This document shows positions 1 through 7,823 of a stretch of 17,228 bases of DNA, one piece after another; the stretch's first letter is position 1; each line of letters starts with the position of its first letter. Source of the stretch: an uncultured Flavobacteriales bacterium (GTDB lineage: Bacteria; Bacteroidota; Bacteroidia; Flavobacteriales; Crocinitomicaceae); assembly GCA_946886545.1 (NCBI GenBank), contig CAMPIU010000014.1, positions 1 through 17,228 of the forward strand, read 5' to 3'. The notes under the pieces are model-generated. The model was not told where the DNA came from. It searched no databases and saw only the letters and a program-made list of their open reading frames with translations. Position numbers and translations under genes: made by a program.

Positions 1-36
1 AAGTAGGGGCGGAAAAATTTCCGCCCCTACTTTTTT
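1..36 (+). terminator. Strong intrinsic terminator of an upstream gene outside the window
   Basis: Bases 1-15 are an exact inverted repeat of bases 18-32, with a GC-rich core (GTAGGGGCGG), a very short loop and a run of six T after the core stem. The gene it ends lies left of the window. The left arm may continue beyond base 1. The stem is also A-rich on its left side, so some function in the other direction is possible. Confidence 0.85.
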
Positions 37-77
37 GGCACGAATTTTATTATGCTCTAAATATAAAATTCAAAGCC

Positions 78-815
78 ATGAAAAAATTATACTTCACATT
101 CGCACTGGTACTTTTCACTTGTACATTCGCAAATGCTTCTGAATTGCTTTTGCGGGTCAACAGAAAAGGCCAATTTATTGTCAGCGCTTCCAATCAAACG
201 CAAACAAACAACTTTAACACCTACCAGTTTTATAACTTATATGGAGGAACAACTCAGGTAAAAGTTGTGGATAAACTCAACGGACAGGTCATTTTCAAAA
301 ACAACCTGAATATCCCGGAAGGTTACCAGTTAATTGCAGAGCTGGATATTTACGGAACAATGACAATCGTCGCAAACAATCCGTTGGCGAATTCTAATGG
401 AGGCTGGAGCAATAACGTAGGAAGCATCAACTATGGCAACACAGGGAATGTGCACTATGGCGGAGCTTATCAAAACAATCACTGCGGAACACATCCAAAC
501 TACCAGGGAGACGGATATTATAACCAGGGACAAAGCACAAACAATTATTTTAATCAATTTGTGACTAGTCTGAGAGCAGAAAGCTTTGACAGCAATCGCC
601 TGCAAAATGCGAAAGTATACGCTTCAAAAACAAACTTATCTGCAAACCAGATCAAAGAAATTGCCGCAACTTTCACTTTCGACAGCAACCGTCTTGACTG
701 GGCAAAAGCGGCATATAACAACTGTTATGATAAAGGAAATTATTTCTTATTAAGAGAAACTTTCACCTTCTCTTCAAGCTATAGCGACTTACAGGATTAT
801 ATCAGCATACAATAA
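78..815 (+). CDS. Secreted DUF4476-domain protein
   Basis: A 245-residue exported protein of unknown function. Residues 1-20 form a typical Sec signal peptide (MKK followed by a hydrophobic stretch ending in ANA). Residues about 21-100 look beta-rich. Residues about 105-160 are low-complexity and rich in Asn, Gly, Tyr and Gln. The last 80 residues match the DUF4476 pattern known from Bacteroidota secreted proteins: two repeats of FDSNRL followed by an Ala-Lys-rich helix, then a conserved YFLLRETF-like segment. No catalytic motif is visible. The gene stands alone between two terminators (1-36 and 865-901), so it is probably monocistronic. No clear TAnnTTTG box is seen upstream. The domain is recognised from memory of the family; the function is unknown. 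Confidence 0.8.
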   Translation: MKKLYFTFALVLFTCTFANASELLLRVNRKGQFIVSASNQTQTNNFNTYQFYNLYGGTTQVKVVDKLNGQVIFKNNLNIPEGYQLIAELDIYGTMTIVANNPLANSNGGWSNNVGSINYGNTGNVHYGGAYQNNHCGTHPNYQGDGYYNQGQSTNNYFNQFVTSLRAESFDSNRLQNAKVYASKTNLSANQIKEIAATFTFDSNRLDWAKAAYNNCYDKGNYFLLRETFTFSSSYSDLQDYISIQ

Positions 816-826
816 TTCAAACCCAA

Positions 827-846
827 TTTTGATGCATTCATCAAAA
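827..846. repeat. Perfect 8-bp inverted repeat after the DUF4476 gene
   Basis: TTTTGATG (827-834) and CATCAAAA (839-846) are perfect complements around a 4-base CATT loop, 11 bases after the stop codon. It is A/T-rich and has no T-run of its own, so it is unlikely to be the main terminator. It may be an accessory hairpin or 3'-end stabiliser ahead of the stronger hairpin at 865-901. Confidence 0.4.
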
Positions 847-864
847 TGAATCCAATACCAACCC

Positions 865-901
865 GGAATGTCGAATCTGTTTAGGTTCGACATTCCTTTT
901 T
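865..901 (+). terminator. Intrinsic terminator of the DUF4476 gene
   Basis: GGAATGTCGAA (865-875) pairs exactly with TTCGACATTCC (886-896), and five T residues follow (897-901). It separates the DUF4476 gene from the paa operon. Confidence 0.88.
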
Positions 902-950
902 ACTTGAGTTCGGATAAGAATTTTATACCGTTAAATTGACCAAAATTCAC

Positions 951-958
951 TATCTTTG
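951..958 (+). promoter_or_regulatory. Bacteroidota -7 promoter box of the paa operon
   Basis: TATCTTTG matches the Bacteroidota primary sigma factor -7 consensus TAnnTTTG exactly. There is no TTTG at the usual 17-23 base spacing; the nearest TTG (936-938) is too close. The box lies 18 bases before the ATG at 977, which implies a very short 5' leader. Confidence 0.6.
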
Positions 959-976
959 AATCTCATAACTAGCTAT

Positions 977-1924
977 ATGAAAGAACAAAATTTAGCCGAT
1001 TTAGAAGCTGCATTTAATGAAAAACTGAAGCAGGATATTCGCATTGAGCCAAAAGACTGGATGCCGGAGGCTTATCGTAAAACATTAATTCGTCAGATTT
1101 CACAGCACGCACATTCTGAAATTGTGGGAATGCTTCCGGAAGGAAACTGGATCACACGCGCACCGAATTTAAGACGTAAGGCTGTTTTATTGGCAAAAGT
1201 TCAGGACGAAGCCGGTCATGGGCAATACCTGTACAGTGCAATGGAAACTTTGGGAGCATCCCGTGAAGAAAGTATTGATGACATGCACACAGGTAAGGCA
1301 AAATACTCTTCCATTTTCAATTACCCAACATTAACCTGGGCTGATATGGGAGCAGTTGGTTGGCTAGTTGACGGAGCGGCTATTATGAATCAGGTGCCTT
1401 TGTGCCGGACATCATATGGTCCGTATGCCCGCGCAATGGTTCGTATTTGTAAAGAAGAATCATTTCACCAACGCCAGGGATATGAGATCATGTGTACATT
1501 GATGAAAGGTTCTGAAGACCAGAAAGCAATGGCTCAAGACGCCCTGAATCGTTTTTGGTGGCCTGCGTTAATGATGTTCGGACCAAGTGACGAAGCATCA
1601 ACGCACACTCAACAATCTATTGATTGGAAAATCAAAAGACATACCAACGATGAATTGCGCCAAATGTTTGTGGATGCATCCGTTCCTCAGGCTCAATTAA
1701 TCGGGTTGACGATTCCGGATCCGGATTTGAAATGGAATGAAGAAAGAGGCCATTACGATTTCGGTGAGATTAATTGGGACGAATTTTGGCAAGTAGTTAG
1801 CGGAAACGGACCATGTAATGCCGAACGCATCGCAGCAAGATTGAAAGCAAAAGAAGATGGTATGTGGGTCAGAGAAGCAGCAATGGCCCATGCCGAAAAG
1901 AAAAAAGCAAAAAAAGCATCTTAA
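977..1924 (+). CDS. paaA: Phenylacetyl-CoA epoxidase catalytic subunit PaaA
   Basis: Catalytic di-iron subunit of the PaaABC(D)E complex. It epoxidises the ring of phenylacetyl-CoA at the 1,2 position in aerobic phenylacetate breakdown, in the cytoplasm. The 315-residue product is close to the usual length of about 310. Residues at the expected di-iron ligand positions are present: E48 (in the HSE motif), E78-x-x-H81 (DEAGH), D132 and E161-x-x-H164 (EESFH). The flanking HAHSEIVGM and WITRAP segments are typical of PaaA. I chose the ATG at 977. A longer reading from TTG at 956 would start inside the promoter box at 951-958 and adds only seven atypical residues. It is the first gene of a tight operon, with paaB starting 12 bases after its stop. 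The C-terminus is Lys/Ala-rich. Confidence 0.96.
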   Translation: MKEQNLADLEAAFNEKLKQDIRIEPKDWMPEAYRKTLIRQISQHAHSEIVGMLPEGNWITRAPNLRRKAVLLAKVQDEAGHGQYLYSAMETLGASREESIDDMHTGKAKYSSIFNYPTLTWADMGAVGWLVDGAAIMNQVPLCRTSYGPYARAMVRICKEESFHQRQGYEIMCTLMKGSEDQKAMAQDALNRFWWPALMMFGPSDEASTHTQQSIDWKIKRHTNDELRQMFVDASVPQAQLIGLTIPDPDLKWNEERGHYDFGEINWDEFWQVVSGNGPCNAERIAARLKAKEDGMWVREAAMAHAEKKKAKKAS

Positions 1925-1936
1925 TATTATAAAGAA

Positions 1937-2224
1937 ATGGCAGGAAAAGATTGGCCTTTATGGGAAGTTTTTATTAGAAGTAAACAAGGTTTGAATCACA
2001 AGCATGTTGGAAGTATTCATGCCGCAGATGCAGAAATGGCAGTTGAAAATGCACGCGATGTTTACACCAGACGCAGTGAAGGGATTTCAATTTGGGTAGT
2101 TGAGTCCTCCCAGGTATTCGCTTCAGATCCTGCAGATTCCGATGCACTATTCGAACCGGCTAACAGCAAAATTTACCGTCACCCGACTTTCTATGAGGTT
2201 CCTGACGGTGTTGGACACATGTAA
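1937..2224 (+). CDS. paaB: Phenylacetyl-CoA epoxidase subunit PaaB
   Basis: Small non-catalytic subunit that links PaaAC pairs in the epoxidase complex. It has 95 residues, the normal family size. Family hallmarks are the N-terminal WPLWEVFIRSKQGL segment, the HVGSIHAADAEMA segment followed by an ARDVYTRR motif, and a C-terminal KIYRHPTFYEVP motif. It lies 12 bases after paaA and is certainly co-transcribed with it. The following 95-base gap to paaC is unusually long for this operon and holds the inverted octamer element at 2225-2317. Confidence 0.96.
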   Translation: MAGKDWPLWEVFIRSKQGLNHKHVGSIHAADAEMAVENARDVYTRRSEGISIWVVESSQVFASDPADSDALFEPANSKIYRHPTFYEVPDGVGHM

Positions 2225-2317
2225 GATTGATTTTAGGACACTAAGATTTTAAGACATCAAGAATTTAAGTGAGTTCCTGTCTTAATATCCTGAAGTCCTA
2301 ACATCCTAAAATCTAAT
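2225..2317. repeat. Inverted element of degenerate octamers between paaB and paaC
   Basis: The left half (2229-2275) reads as consecutive 8-base units beginning with GA or GT: GATTTTAG, GACACTAA, GATTTTAA, GACATCAA, GAATTTAA, then a partial unit. The right half (2276-2313), read on the minus strand, has the same pattern: GATTTTAG, GATGTTAG, GACTTCAG, GATATTAA, then a partial unit. GATTTTAGGA (2229-2238) pairs exactly with 2304-2313, and TTAAGACA (2249-2256) pairs exactly with 2278-2285. The transcript could fold into a long imperfect hairpin in several registers. The element fills nearly the whole paaB-paaC gap and ends just before the paaC start. It could be a dispersed intergenic repeat, an RNA-processing or stability element, or a modulator of paaC translation. 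Confidence 0.7.
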
Positions 2318-2319
2318 TA

Positions 2320-3072
2320 ATGAAAAACAACTTATTTACATATACATTGCGCATAGCTGATGACAGCCTGATTTTGGGTCAAAGGCTTTCAGAATGGTGT
2401 GGTCACGGACCAATTATCGAAGAAGATATCGCTTTAACGAATATTGCACTGGATCTAATCGGCCAGGCAACAAGTCTTTTGGAATATGCTGCAACGGTTG
2501 AAAACAAAGGAAGAAGTGCAGATGACCTGGCTTTTTTAAGATTTGAAAACCAGTATTTCAATACCCAATTGGTGGAACAAAAAAATGGTGATTTTGCCGT
2601 TACGACTGTCCGCCAATGGATTTTTGATACATTCAGACTTCCATTTTATGAGGCATTGCAACATTCTTCCGACAAACAACTTGCTGCAATTGCTGAGAAA
2701 TCTTTAAAAGAGACTAAGTACCACTGGAAACATTCATCTGAATGGATTATTCGCATGGGAGACGGAACTGAAGAATCCAATAAGCGTGTAAATGACGCAC
2801 TTGTTTTACTCTGGAAATTTTCAGATGAATTATTCTATATGGATGATGTTGACCGGGAATTGATCGCCCAAGGCATTGCAGTTGATTTGGAAACACTTCG
2901 TCCGCAATTCAATGAGCGAATTCAGTACGTATTGCAGGAAGCAACCCTTCAATTGCCGGATTCCAAATGGAAATTGAACGGTGGAAGACAAGGAAGACAC
3001 ACAGAGCATTTTGGTCATTTAATTGCAGAAATGCAGTATATGCAACGTGCTTATCCGAATATGGAATGGTAA
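2320..3072 (+). CDS. paaC: Phenylacetyl-CoA epoxidase structural subunit PaaC
   Basis: Ferritin-like partner of PaaA that forms the structural half of the oxygenase and is not itself catalytic in characterised members. It has 250 residues, close to the usual 248. Family features are the N-terminal LRIADDSLILGQRLSEWCGHGP segment (key residues ADD, GHGP), the EEDIALTNIALDLIGQA helix, the KYHWKHSSEWIIRMGDGTEES region and the terminal HTEHFGHLIAEMQ helix. The start ATG follows the octamer repeat element directly. The 3' end overlaps the start of paaD by seven bases (ATGGTAA), which suggests translational coupling. Confidence 0.95.
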   Translation: MKNNLFTYTLRIADDSLILGQRLSEWCGHGPIIEEDIALTNIALDLIGQATSLLEYAATVENKGRSADDLAFLRFENQYFNTQLVEQKNGDFAVTTVRQWIFDTFRLPFYEALQHSSDKQLAAIAEKSLKETKYHWKHSSEWIIRMGDGTEESNKRVNDALVLLWKFSDELFYMDDVDRELIAQGIAVDLETLRPQFNERIQYVLQEATLQLPDSKWKLNGGRQGRHTEHFGHLIAEMQYMQRAYPNMEW

Positions 3073-3554
3073 GCGAGACTACTATATGGCAATATTTAGA
3101 AGAAGTACCGGATCCAGAAGTTCCGGTACTTTCGGTTATTGACCTGGGGATTGTTCGCTCTGTCAAGGTGCTTTCTGATAAAGAGGTTGAAATCACAATC
3201 ACTCCTACTTATTCAGGTTGTCCGGCAATGAATTACATCGAAAAAAACATTCGGGAACTACTTGGTGAAAAAGGAATTGAAACAATCCACATTCAAACAG
3301 TTCTTTCACCTGCATGGACTACCGATTGGATGAGTGAGGCCGGTAAAGAAAAATTATTGGCATACGGAATTGCACCACCGGTCAATGAGGTCGACAAGCT
3401 GGTTTTATTTGGAGATTCCCCAATTGTTAAATGCCCGCAATGTCATTCCAAAAACACCAGAATGCTGAGTCAATTCGGCAGCACAGCCTGTAAAGCCCTG
3501 TATCAGTGCAACGATTGCCTGGAACCCTTTGACTACTTCAAATGCTTGAGGTAA
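3066..3554 (+). CDS. paaD: Phenylacetate degradation protein PaaD
   Basis: MIP18/DUF59-family protein needed for a functional epoxidase in known systems, probably for metal-centre or Fe-S maturation. It has 162 residues, close to the usual length of about 165. Residues about 8-100 form the MIP18-like domain, with the VPDPEVPVLSVIDLGIV motif and the TPTYSGCPAMNYIE motif that carries the conserved Cys. A zinc-ribbon-like tail carries C123-x-x-C126 and C148-x-x-C151. I chose the ATG at 3066, which overlaps the paaC stop. A longer frame opens upstream at 2967 but lies inside paaC and adds residues unlike the family. No paaE follows it here; two paaE-like genes lie at 13221-15367. Confidence 0.95.
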   Translation: MVSETTIWQYLEEVPDPEVPVLSVIDLGIVRSVKVLSDKEVEITITPTYSGCPAMNYIEKNIRELLGEKGIETIHIQTVLSPAWTTDWMSEAGKEKLLAYGIAPPVNEVDKLVLFGDSPIVKCPQCHSKNTRMLSQFGSTACKALYQCNDCLEPFDYFKCLR

Positions 3555-3660
3555 AACTATAAAATTACCAGGTTTTAACCAATGTGTTATTTGCAGGTTA
3601 CGCTTCGTAACTTACCATATTCAACTAGTACATTATCAAATATTTATTATCAGGAATGCG

Positions 3661-3668
3661 TATCTTTG
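3661..3668 (+). promoter_or_regulatory. Bacteroidota -7 promoter box before the adhesin/PorP module
   Basis: TATCTTTG matches TAnnTTTG exactly and lies 28 bases before a possible short leader ORF (ATG at 3697). No TTTG is seen at the expected -33 spacing. No intrinsic terminator was found between paaD and this box, so some read-through from paaD is possible. Confidence 0.5.
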
Positions 3669-3696
3669 CGTCGATTGATAAATCAACTACACATTT

Positions 3697-3837
3697 ATGA
3701 AGATGAGTTTTACCAACACGCAAGTTATTGATCTGTTGTCCAGTGAGTTGTCTCAAGACACAATTTCAATGAATGCAACTCGTCAAAATTTCCAAACTAG
3801 GAGTTTACATGTTGAACTTAATTTTTTCATCTTATGA
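3697..3837 (+). CDS. Possible 46-residue leader ORF overlapping the adhesin start
   Basis: An open frame starting MKMSFTNTQV runs for 46 codons. Its TGA stop overlaps the ATG of the large adhesin-like gene as ATGA (3834-3837). It begins 28 bases after the -7 box at 3661-3668, so it would be the first thing translated on the transcript. It has no signal peptide, no membrane segment and no domain that I recognise. The large gene has no obvious ribosome binding site of its own (the bases before its ATG are T-rich), so coupling from this ORF would make sense. It could equally be a chance open frame in a long leader. Confidence 0.35.
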   Translation: MKMSFTNTQVIDLLSSELSQDTISMNATRQNFQTRSLHVELNFFIL

Positions 3838-6800
3838 TCAGATTAGGTTTTCTACTAATATGTTTTTGTTTGTTCCTGAATCATTCTCTTTTTGCTCAGG
3901 TTCCAACCTCTCCGCCAGTCGGCACAGTCACGACAACAAGTTCCGCCACTCCATTCGCTTACGCTTTAACCGGAGGGTTGACTTATTCATATAACAATCC
4001 ATCCTGGCCTGCTTTCAATACCAATTGTTATGCTTTTTCATTGAATGACACATTATTCAATGCAATAAACGGCTTCAATCCGACTCCTTCGGGTGGAATC
4101 TGTACTGGAATGAGTAACCTAGTTTACAATGCAGGAATGTCTAATCTTGCTTCCGGAACAATCGTTTATACCGGAACAACCAGTTATCGTTATCAAAATA
4201 TTTCCAGTGTATTTGTTGTAAATAATGCTGTTCCGGTGCGTGTTACAATTACATTTTCAAGTCCTGTAACATATTATCCTAATAACACCTTTGTAGTGCC
4301 GGTAACAGGGAACTTTTCATACTCCGTCATTTACGAATCTTTTTCGCCAACTGATGCTCAGTATACAAGTGGATCCGGAAATACCTGGACACCATCAAAG
4401 ACTTTATTCAATAATCTAGTCACAGATCCTAATAACTCTATCTGTGTGAATTTTACTCCCGGAACATTTACTTTGAATACTGTAAATGCAAGTACTGCAC
4501 CAAGCGGAATCATTTGCCAGGGAGGAAACATTCAACTAACCGGAGGTGGAACGGGAAACAATTTAACATTCAACTGGTCAGGACCGAATAGTTTTACCAG
4601 TACAAATTCAAATGTTACTATTAACAATGCCAGTTCGAGTAATTCCGGAACCTATTTTTTAACTGTAACAGATGATATTGGTTGTTCAAACACCGCCCAA
4701 TCAGTAATAAACGTTCAGCAAGCTCCCACGGCAACTGCAGGCGGAACTTCTGTAATCTGTGTAAATAATACAGCAACAGTCAGTGGAGCTACCTCTGCAA
4801 ATGGCACTATTTCCTGGACACACAATGGAAGCGGCTCTCTTTCAAATGGGAACACATTAACTCCTACTTACACTCCATCTTCTTCTGATGCTGGAAATAC
4901 GGTGGTTTTAACACTAATAACCACCAGTAATAATTCATGCGCTCCGGATAATGCACAAGCTTTTTACAATGTAATTGTTGAAGGAAACCCGATAGCAGTT
5001 GATGGTGTGACAAACTCTATTTGTTCCACAACAAGCTTCACGGTAACAACCGCAAATGCTCAGTTTGGCGCAATCAACTGGACACATAACGGAAATGGAA
5101 CTTTGACCAATGCCAATACCCCTTCACCAACTTACACTCCAAGTCCACTTGACGATGGAAATACGGTAGTTTTAACACTCACAGTTACAAGCGGTAATTC
5201 CTGTGCCCCAGGAATAGCTCAGGCATTTCATGTAATAAATATTACACCACTTCCTCAGGCAGTTTCCGGTGGAATGGCTACAGTATGTCAAAATAGTTCT
5301 GTAACGGTTTCCGGTGCTACAGCTAATTACGGAACTATCAACTGGAATCACAACGGATTCGGTTCACTAACCAATCCAACCTCTATTAATCCGACCTACA
5401 CTCCAAATGCGGGGGATTTAGGAAACATTGTAACTCTTACAATGACAGTTTCGAGTAATAACAGTTGTGCTCCGGCAATTGCGACTGCAGATTTTTCGAT
5501 CACGGTTCAAGGTCTGCCAACTGCGACTGTTTCCAACTCATCGACCATTTGTTCTACTTCCAGTGCAACTGTTTCTGGAGTAACAGCTTCGAACGGAACT
5601 TTCTCCTGGACCCACAATGGCAACGGAAATCTAAGTAACTCAACAAGTATAAATCCGACCTACACTCCAACCACATTGGACGCGGGAAATACTGTTTTAC
5701 TAACACTCACAGTTTCCAGTAACAATTCCTGTGCACCTTCATCGGTAACAGCAATTTATACGGTTACTATCAATCGCCTTCCAACTGCAACAGTCGGAGG
5801 TAATGTTACAATATGCGAGAGTAATCCGTATCTTGTTACCGGAGCTTCTTTTAATTATGGAACAGCCAACTGGATTCACAATGGTTCCGGAACTATAACA
5901 AATGGAAATACGAATGCTCCGACTTATACCCCAGGCCCTTCAGATGCAGGAAACTCTGTAACTTTGATATTGAATGTCACCAGTAACAATGCTTGTGCGC
6001 CAAATGTTGTCAGCAGTCAATTTAGTTTAAATATTCAACATGCACCCGTTGCATTGGCCGGTGGCAGTACAACTGTTTGTGTTACATCTAATGCGCCGGT
6101 AACCGGTGCAACTGCTACTTACGGAACAATTAACTGGACGCATAACGGTGGCGGTTCATTAACGAATCCAACCGCTTTAGGTCCCATTTATAATCCTGTC
6201 AGCTCTGATATTGGAAATCCGATCACCCTTACTTTGACCGTAAGCAGTACAAATGTCTGCGCTCCACAAACAGCATCTGCTTTTTATACAGTTAATATTG
6301 ATCCGCTTCCTTTGGCTCTTGCCGGTGGTTCAGCAACAATTTGTGCTAACGGCAGCGGAACTGTTTCAGGAGCTGTTGCTACCAACGGAACAGTCAATTG
6401 GACAGGAAACGGTTTAGGCACAATTTCCGATCCAACTACCACAACACCCACCTATTTCCCTTCTTTGAATGAAAGCGGGAATACCGTCACTTTAACGATG
6501 GAGGTGTTGAGTAATAACACCTGTATTCCTGCAACTAGTTTAGCTACTTATTCTTTTATAATTGATAATCTGCCATCTATTCAGAATCCAAATATTCAAG
6601 ATACACTTTGCCCCGGGGCCAGCAAAACTATCGGAGGAATTACAACCGAATTTGGAACTTCTTCCTGGTCACACAATGGTACAGGAACACTTATTAATGG
6701 CAATACAAACTCACCGACTTACACGGCAGGTCCGGGAGACTTGGGGAATGTAGTAACATTGACCCTGACCGTAACCAGTACCAATACATGCGCTCCTCAA

Positions 6801-7823
6801 ACTGCAGTGTCAACTGTCCAGCTCTATGTAAAAGCAAGTGCTAATATTCCAAATATCAATCTTGTCAATCTGATTCATGTTCGTTGCAACGGGGATCAGA
6901 CCGGAAGTATTATTCTGAATATTACAGGAGGCGCTTCACCCTATTCATTTGATTGGAATTCCGGTTCAACCAGTCAGAATTTGACGAATATAGGCGAAGG
7001 TATTTATTATGTTGATGTTACAGACAATCACGGATGTCTTGCTACCGACACCTTTAAGATCAACGAACCACCCAAATTAGACTATACAGCACTTATTATA
7101 CCTGTAAATTGTTTCAATTCCACTAATGGGAGCATTACAGTTTCAGCATCCGGTGGAGTTGGTCCATACAATTATATATGGCGGGATCTGGATGAAGATT
7201 CACCACAGGTAACACAACTTTCAGCAGGTACTTACAAAGTCACTATTAACGATGCAAATGGCTGCAGTATCACCGAATATATACCACTGGGAACTACGGG
7301 ATCATTGAACGTTGAAGCAACACCAGATGTTATGAGTGTAAACATTGGAACAGAAATCCCGTTTACAGTCACCGGAGCGACAAATTATAATTGGTCTCCG
7401 GATCAGTATTTATCTTGCGACGACTGTGATAATCCTTTGTGCACCCCTACTTCATCAAATAATTATATTGTTACCGGATCCAACCCGAACGGATGTACAG
7501 GAACTGATACTATCATTGTTAATGTATTTGTGGATTGCCATAATTTGACCTTACCAAACATCTTTTCTCCTAACAACAATGGTCCTCAGGCAAATAACAC
7601 TTTTGGCTTGCTAGGAACTTTACCATGCCTGGAGACTTATCAATTACTGATCTTCAATCGTTGGGGAGAACAAGTTTTCGAAACACAATCTACCGAGCTC
7701 CTTTGGGACGGAACATTTAAAGGACAAGTTCAAAATTCGGGAGTTTACTTTTATCGTCTCGATATGAAACTCGTTAATGGAGAAGAAATTAAAAAATCCG
7801 GTAATCTTACTTTAGTCAGATGA
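3834..7823 (+). CDS. Large T9SS-secreted repeat adhesin-like protein with type B sorting domain
   Basis: A 1,329-residue surface or secreted protein. Residues 1-22 are a Sec signal peptide ending in FAQ. Residues about 23-215 are a unique Ser/Thr/Asn-rich beta region. Residues about 216-298 are one Ig/PKD-like domain. Residues about 299-1000 hold eight tandem repeats of about 88 residues, sharing the pattern W-x-HNG-x-G, PTYTP, D-x-GN-x-V-x-LTL and N-x-CAP. Two SprB-type repeats follow (about 1014-1150; CNG and GGxxPY motifs, then DxxGC), then one more Ig-like segment. The last 95 residues are a type B T9SS sorting domain (gliding-motility-associated C-terminal domain), seen as LPNIFSPNNNG, IFNRWGEQVFE, LWDGTFKG and GVYFYRL. 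A PorP/SprF gene follows with an ATGA overlap, the usual arrangement for such cargo. A role in adhesion or gliding is inferred; the ligand is unknown. Confidence 0.9.
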   Translation: MIRLGFLLICFCLFLNHSLFAQVPTSPPVGTVTTTSSATPFAYALTGGLTYSYNNPSWPAFNTNCYAFSLNDTLFNAINGFNPTPSGGICTGMSNLVYNAGMSNLASGTIVYTGTTSYRYQNISSVFVVNNAVPVRVTITFSSPVTYYPNNTFVVPVTGNFSYSVIYESFSPTDAQYTSGSGNTWTPSKTLFNNLVTDPNNSICVNFTPGTFTLNTVNASTAPSGIICQGGNIQLTGGGTGNNLTFNWSGPNSFTSTNSNVTINNASSSNSGTYFLTVTDDIGCSNTAQSVINVQQAPTATAGGTSVICVNNTATVSGATSANGTISWTHNGSGSLSNGNTLTPTYTPSSSDAGNTVVLTLITTSNNSCAPDNAQAFYNVIVEGNPIAVDGVTNSICSTTSFTVTTANAQFGAINWTHNGNGTLTNANTPSPTYTPSPLDDGNTVVLTLTVTSGNSCAPGIAQAFHVINITPLPQAVSGGMATVCQNSSVTVSGATANYGTINWNHNGFGSLTNPTSINPTYTPNAGDLGNIVTLTMTVSSNNSCAPAIATADFSITVQGLPTATVSNSSTICSTSSATVSGVTASNGTFSWTHNGNGNLSNSTSINPTYTPTTLDAGNTVLLTLTVSSNNSCAPSSVTAIYTVTINRLPTATVGGNVTICESNPYLVTGASFNYGTANWIHNGSGTITNGNTNAPTYTPGPSDAGNSVTLILNVTSNNACAPNVVSSQFSLNIQHAPVALAGGSTTVCVTSNAPVTGATATYGTINWTHNGGGSLTNPTALGPIYNPVSSDIGNPITLTLTVSSTNVCAPQTASAFYTVNIDPLPLALAGGSATICANGSGTVSGAVATNGTVNWTGNGLGTISDPTTTTPTYFPSLNESGNTVTLTMEVLSNNTCIPATSLATYSFIIDNLPSIQNPNIQDTLCPGASKTIGGITTEFGTSSWSHNGTGTLINGNTNSPTYTAGPGDLGNVVTLTLTVTSTNTCAPQTAVSTVQLYVKASANIPNINLVNLIHVRCNGDQTGSIILNITGGASPYSFDWNSGSTSQNLTNIGEGIYYVDVTDNHGCLATDTFKINEPPKLDYTALIIPVNCFNSTNGSITVSASGGVGPYNYIWRDLDEDSPQVTQLSAGTYKVTINDANGCSITEYIPLGTTGSLNVEATPDVMSVNIGTEIPFTVTGATNYNWSPDQYLSCDDCDNPLCTPTSSNNYIVTGSNPNGCTGTDTIIVNVFVDCHNLTLPNIFSPNNNGPQANNTFGLLGTLPCLETYQLLIFNRWGEQVFETQSTELLWDGTFKGQVQNSGVYFYRLDMKLVNGEEIKKSGNLTLVR
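4729..6830 (+). repeat. Eight tandem coding repeats of about 264 bp
   Basis: Within the adhesin-like gene, units begin near 4729, 4990, 5257, 5519, 5783, 6047, 6311 and 6575, a period of about 264 bases or 88 codons. All copies keep the W-x-HNG and N-x-CAP signatures except unit 7, which has W-x-GNG and CIP. The first unit has diverged at a few positions and the eighth is the most divergent at its start. The copies differ widely at the DNA level, so this is an old repeat array rather than a recent expansion. Confidence 0.85.

Noticed and set aside
330..605. Minus-strand ORF inside the DUF4476 gene
   Set aside because: It is antisense to a gene with a clear signal peptide and domain, and its composition is low-complexity Val/Ile/Ser. 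It is treated as a shadow.
3597..3611. Inverted repeat GTTACG-CTT-CGTAAC downstream of paaD
   Set aside because: It has only six pairs, a three-base loop and no T-run after it, so it was not called as the paaD terminator. A nearby GGTTTTAACC palindrome (3571-3580) is also too short to support a role.
3773..3994. Plus-strand ORF of 73 codons overlapping the adhesin start
   Set aside because: It runs in another frame through the signal peptide and N-terminus of the large gene and its product resembles no protein family. It is treated as a shadow.
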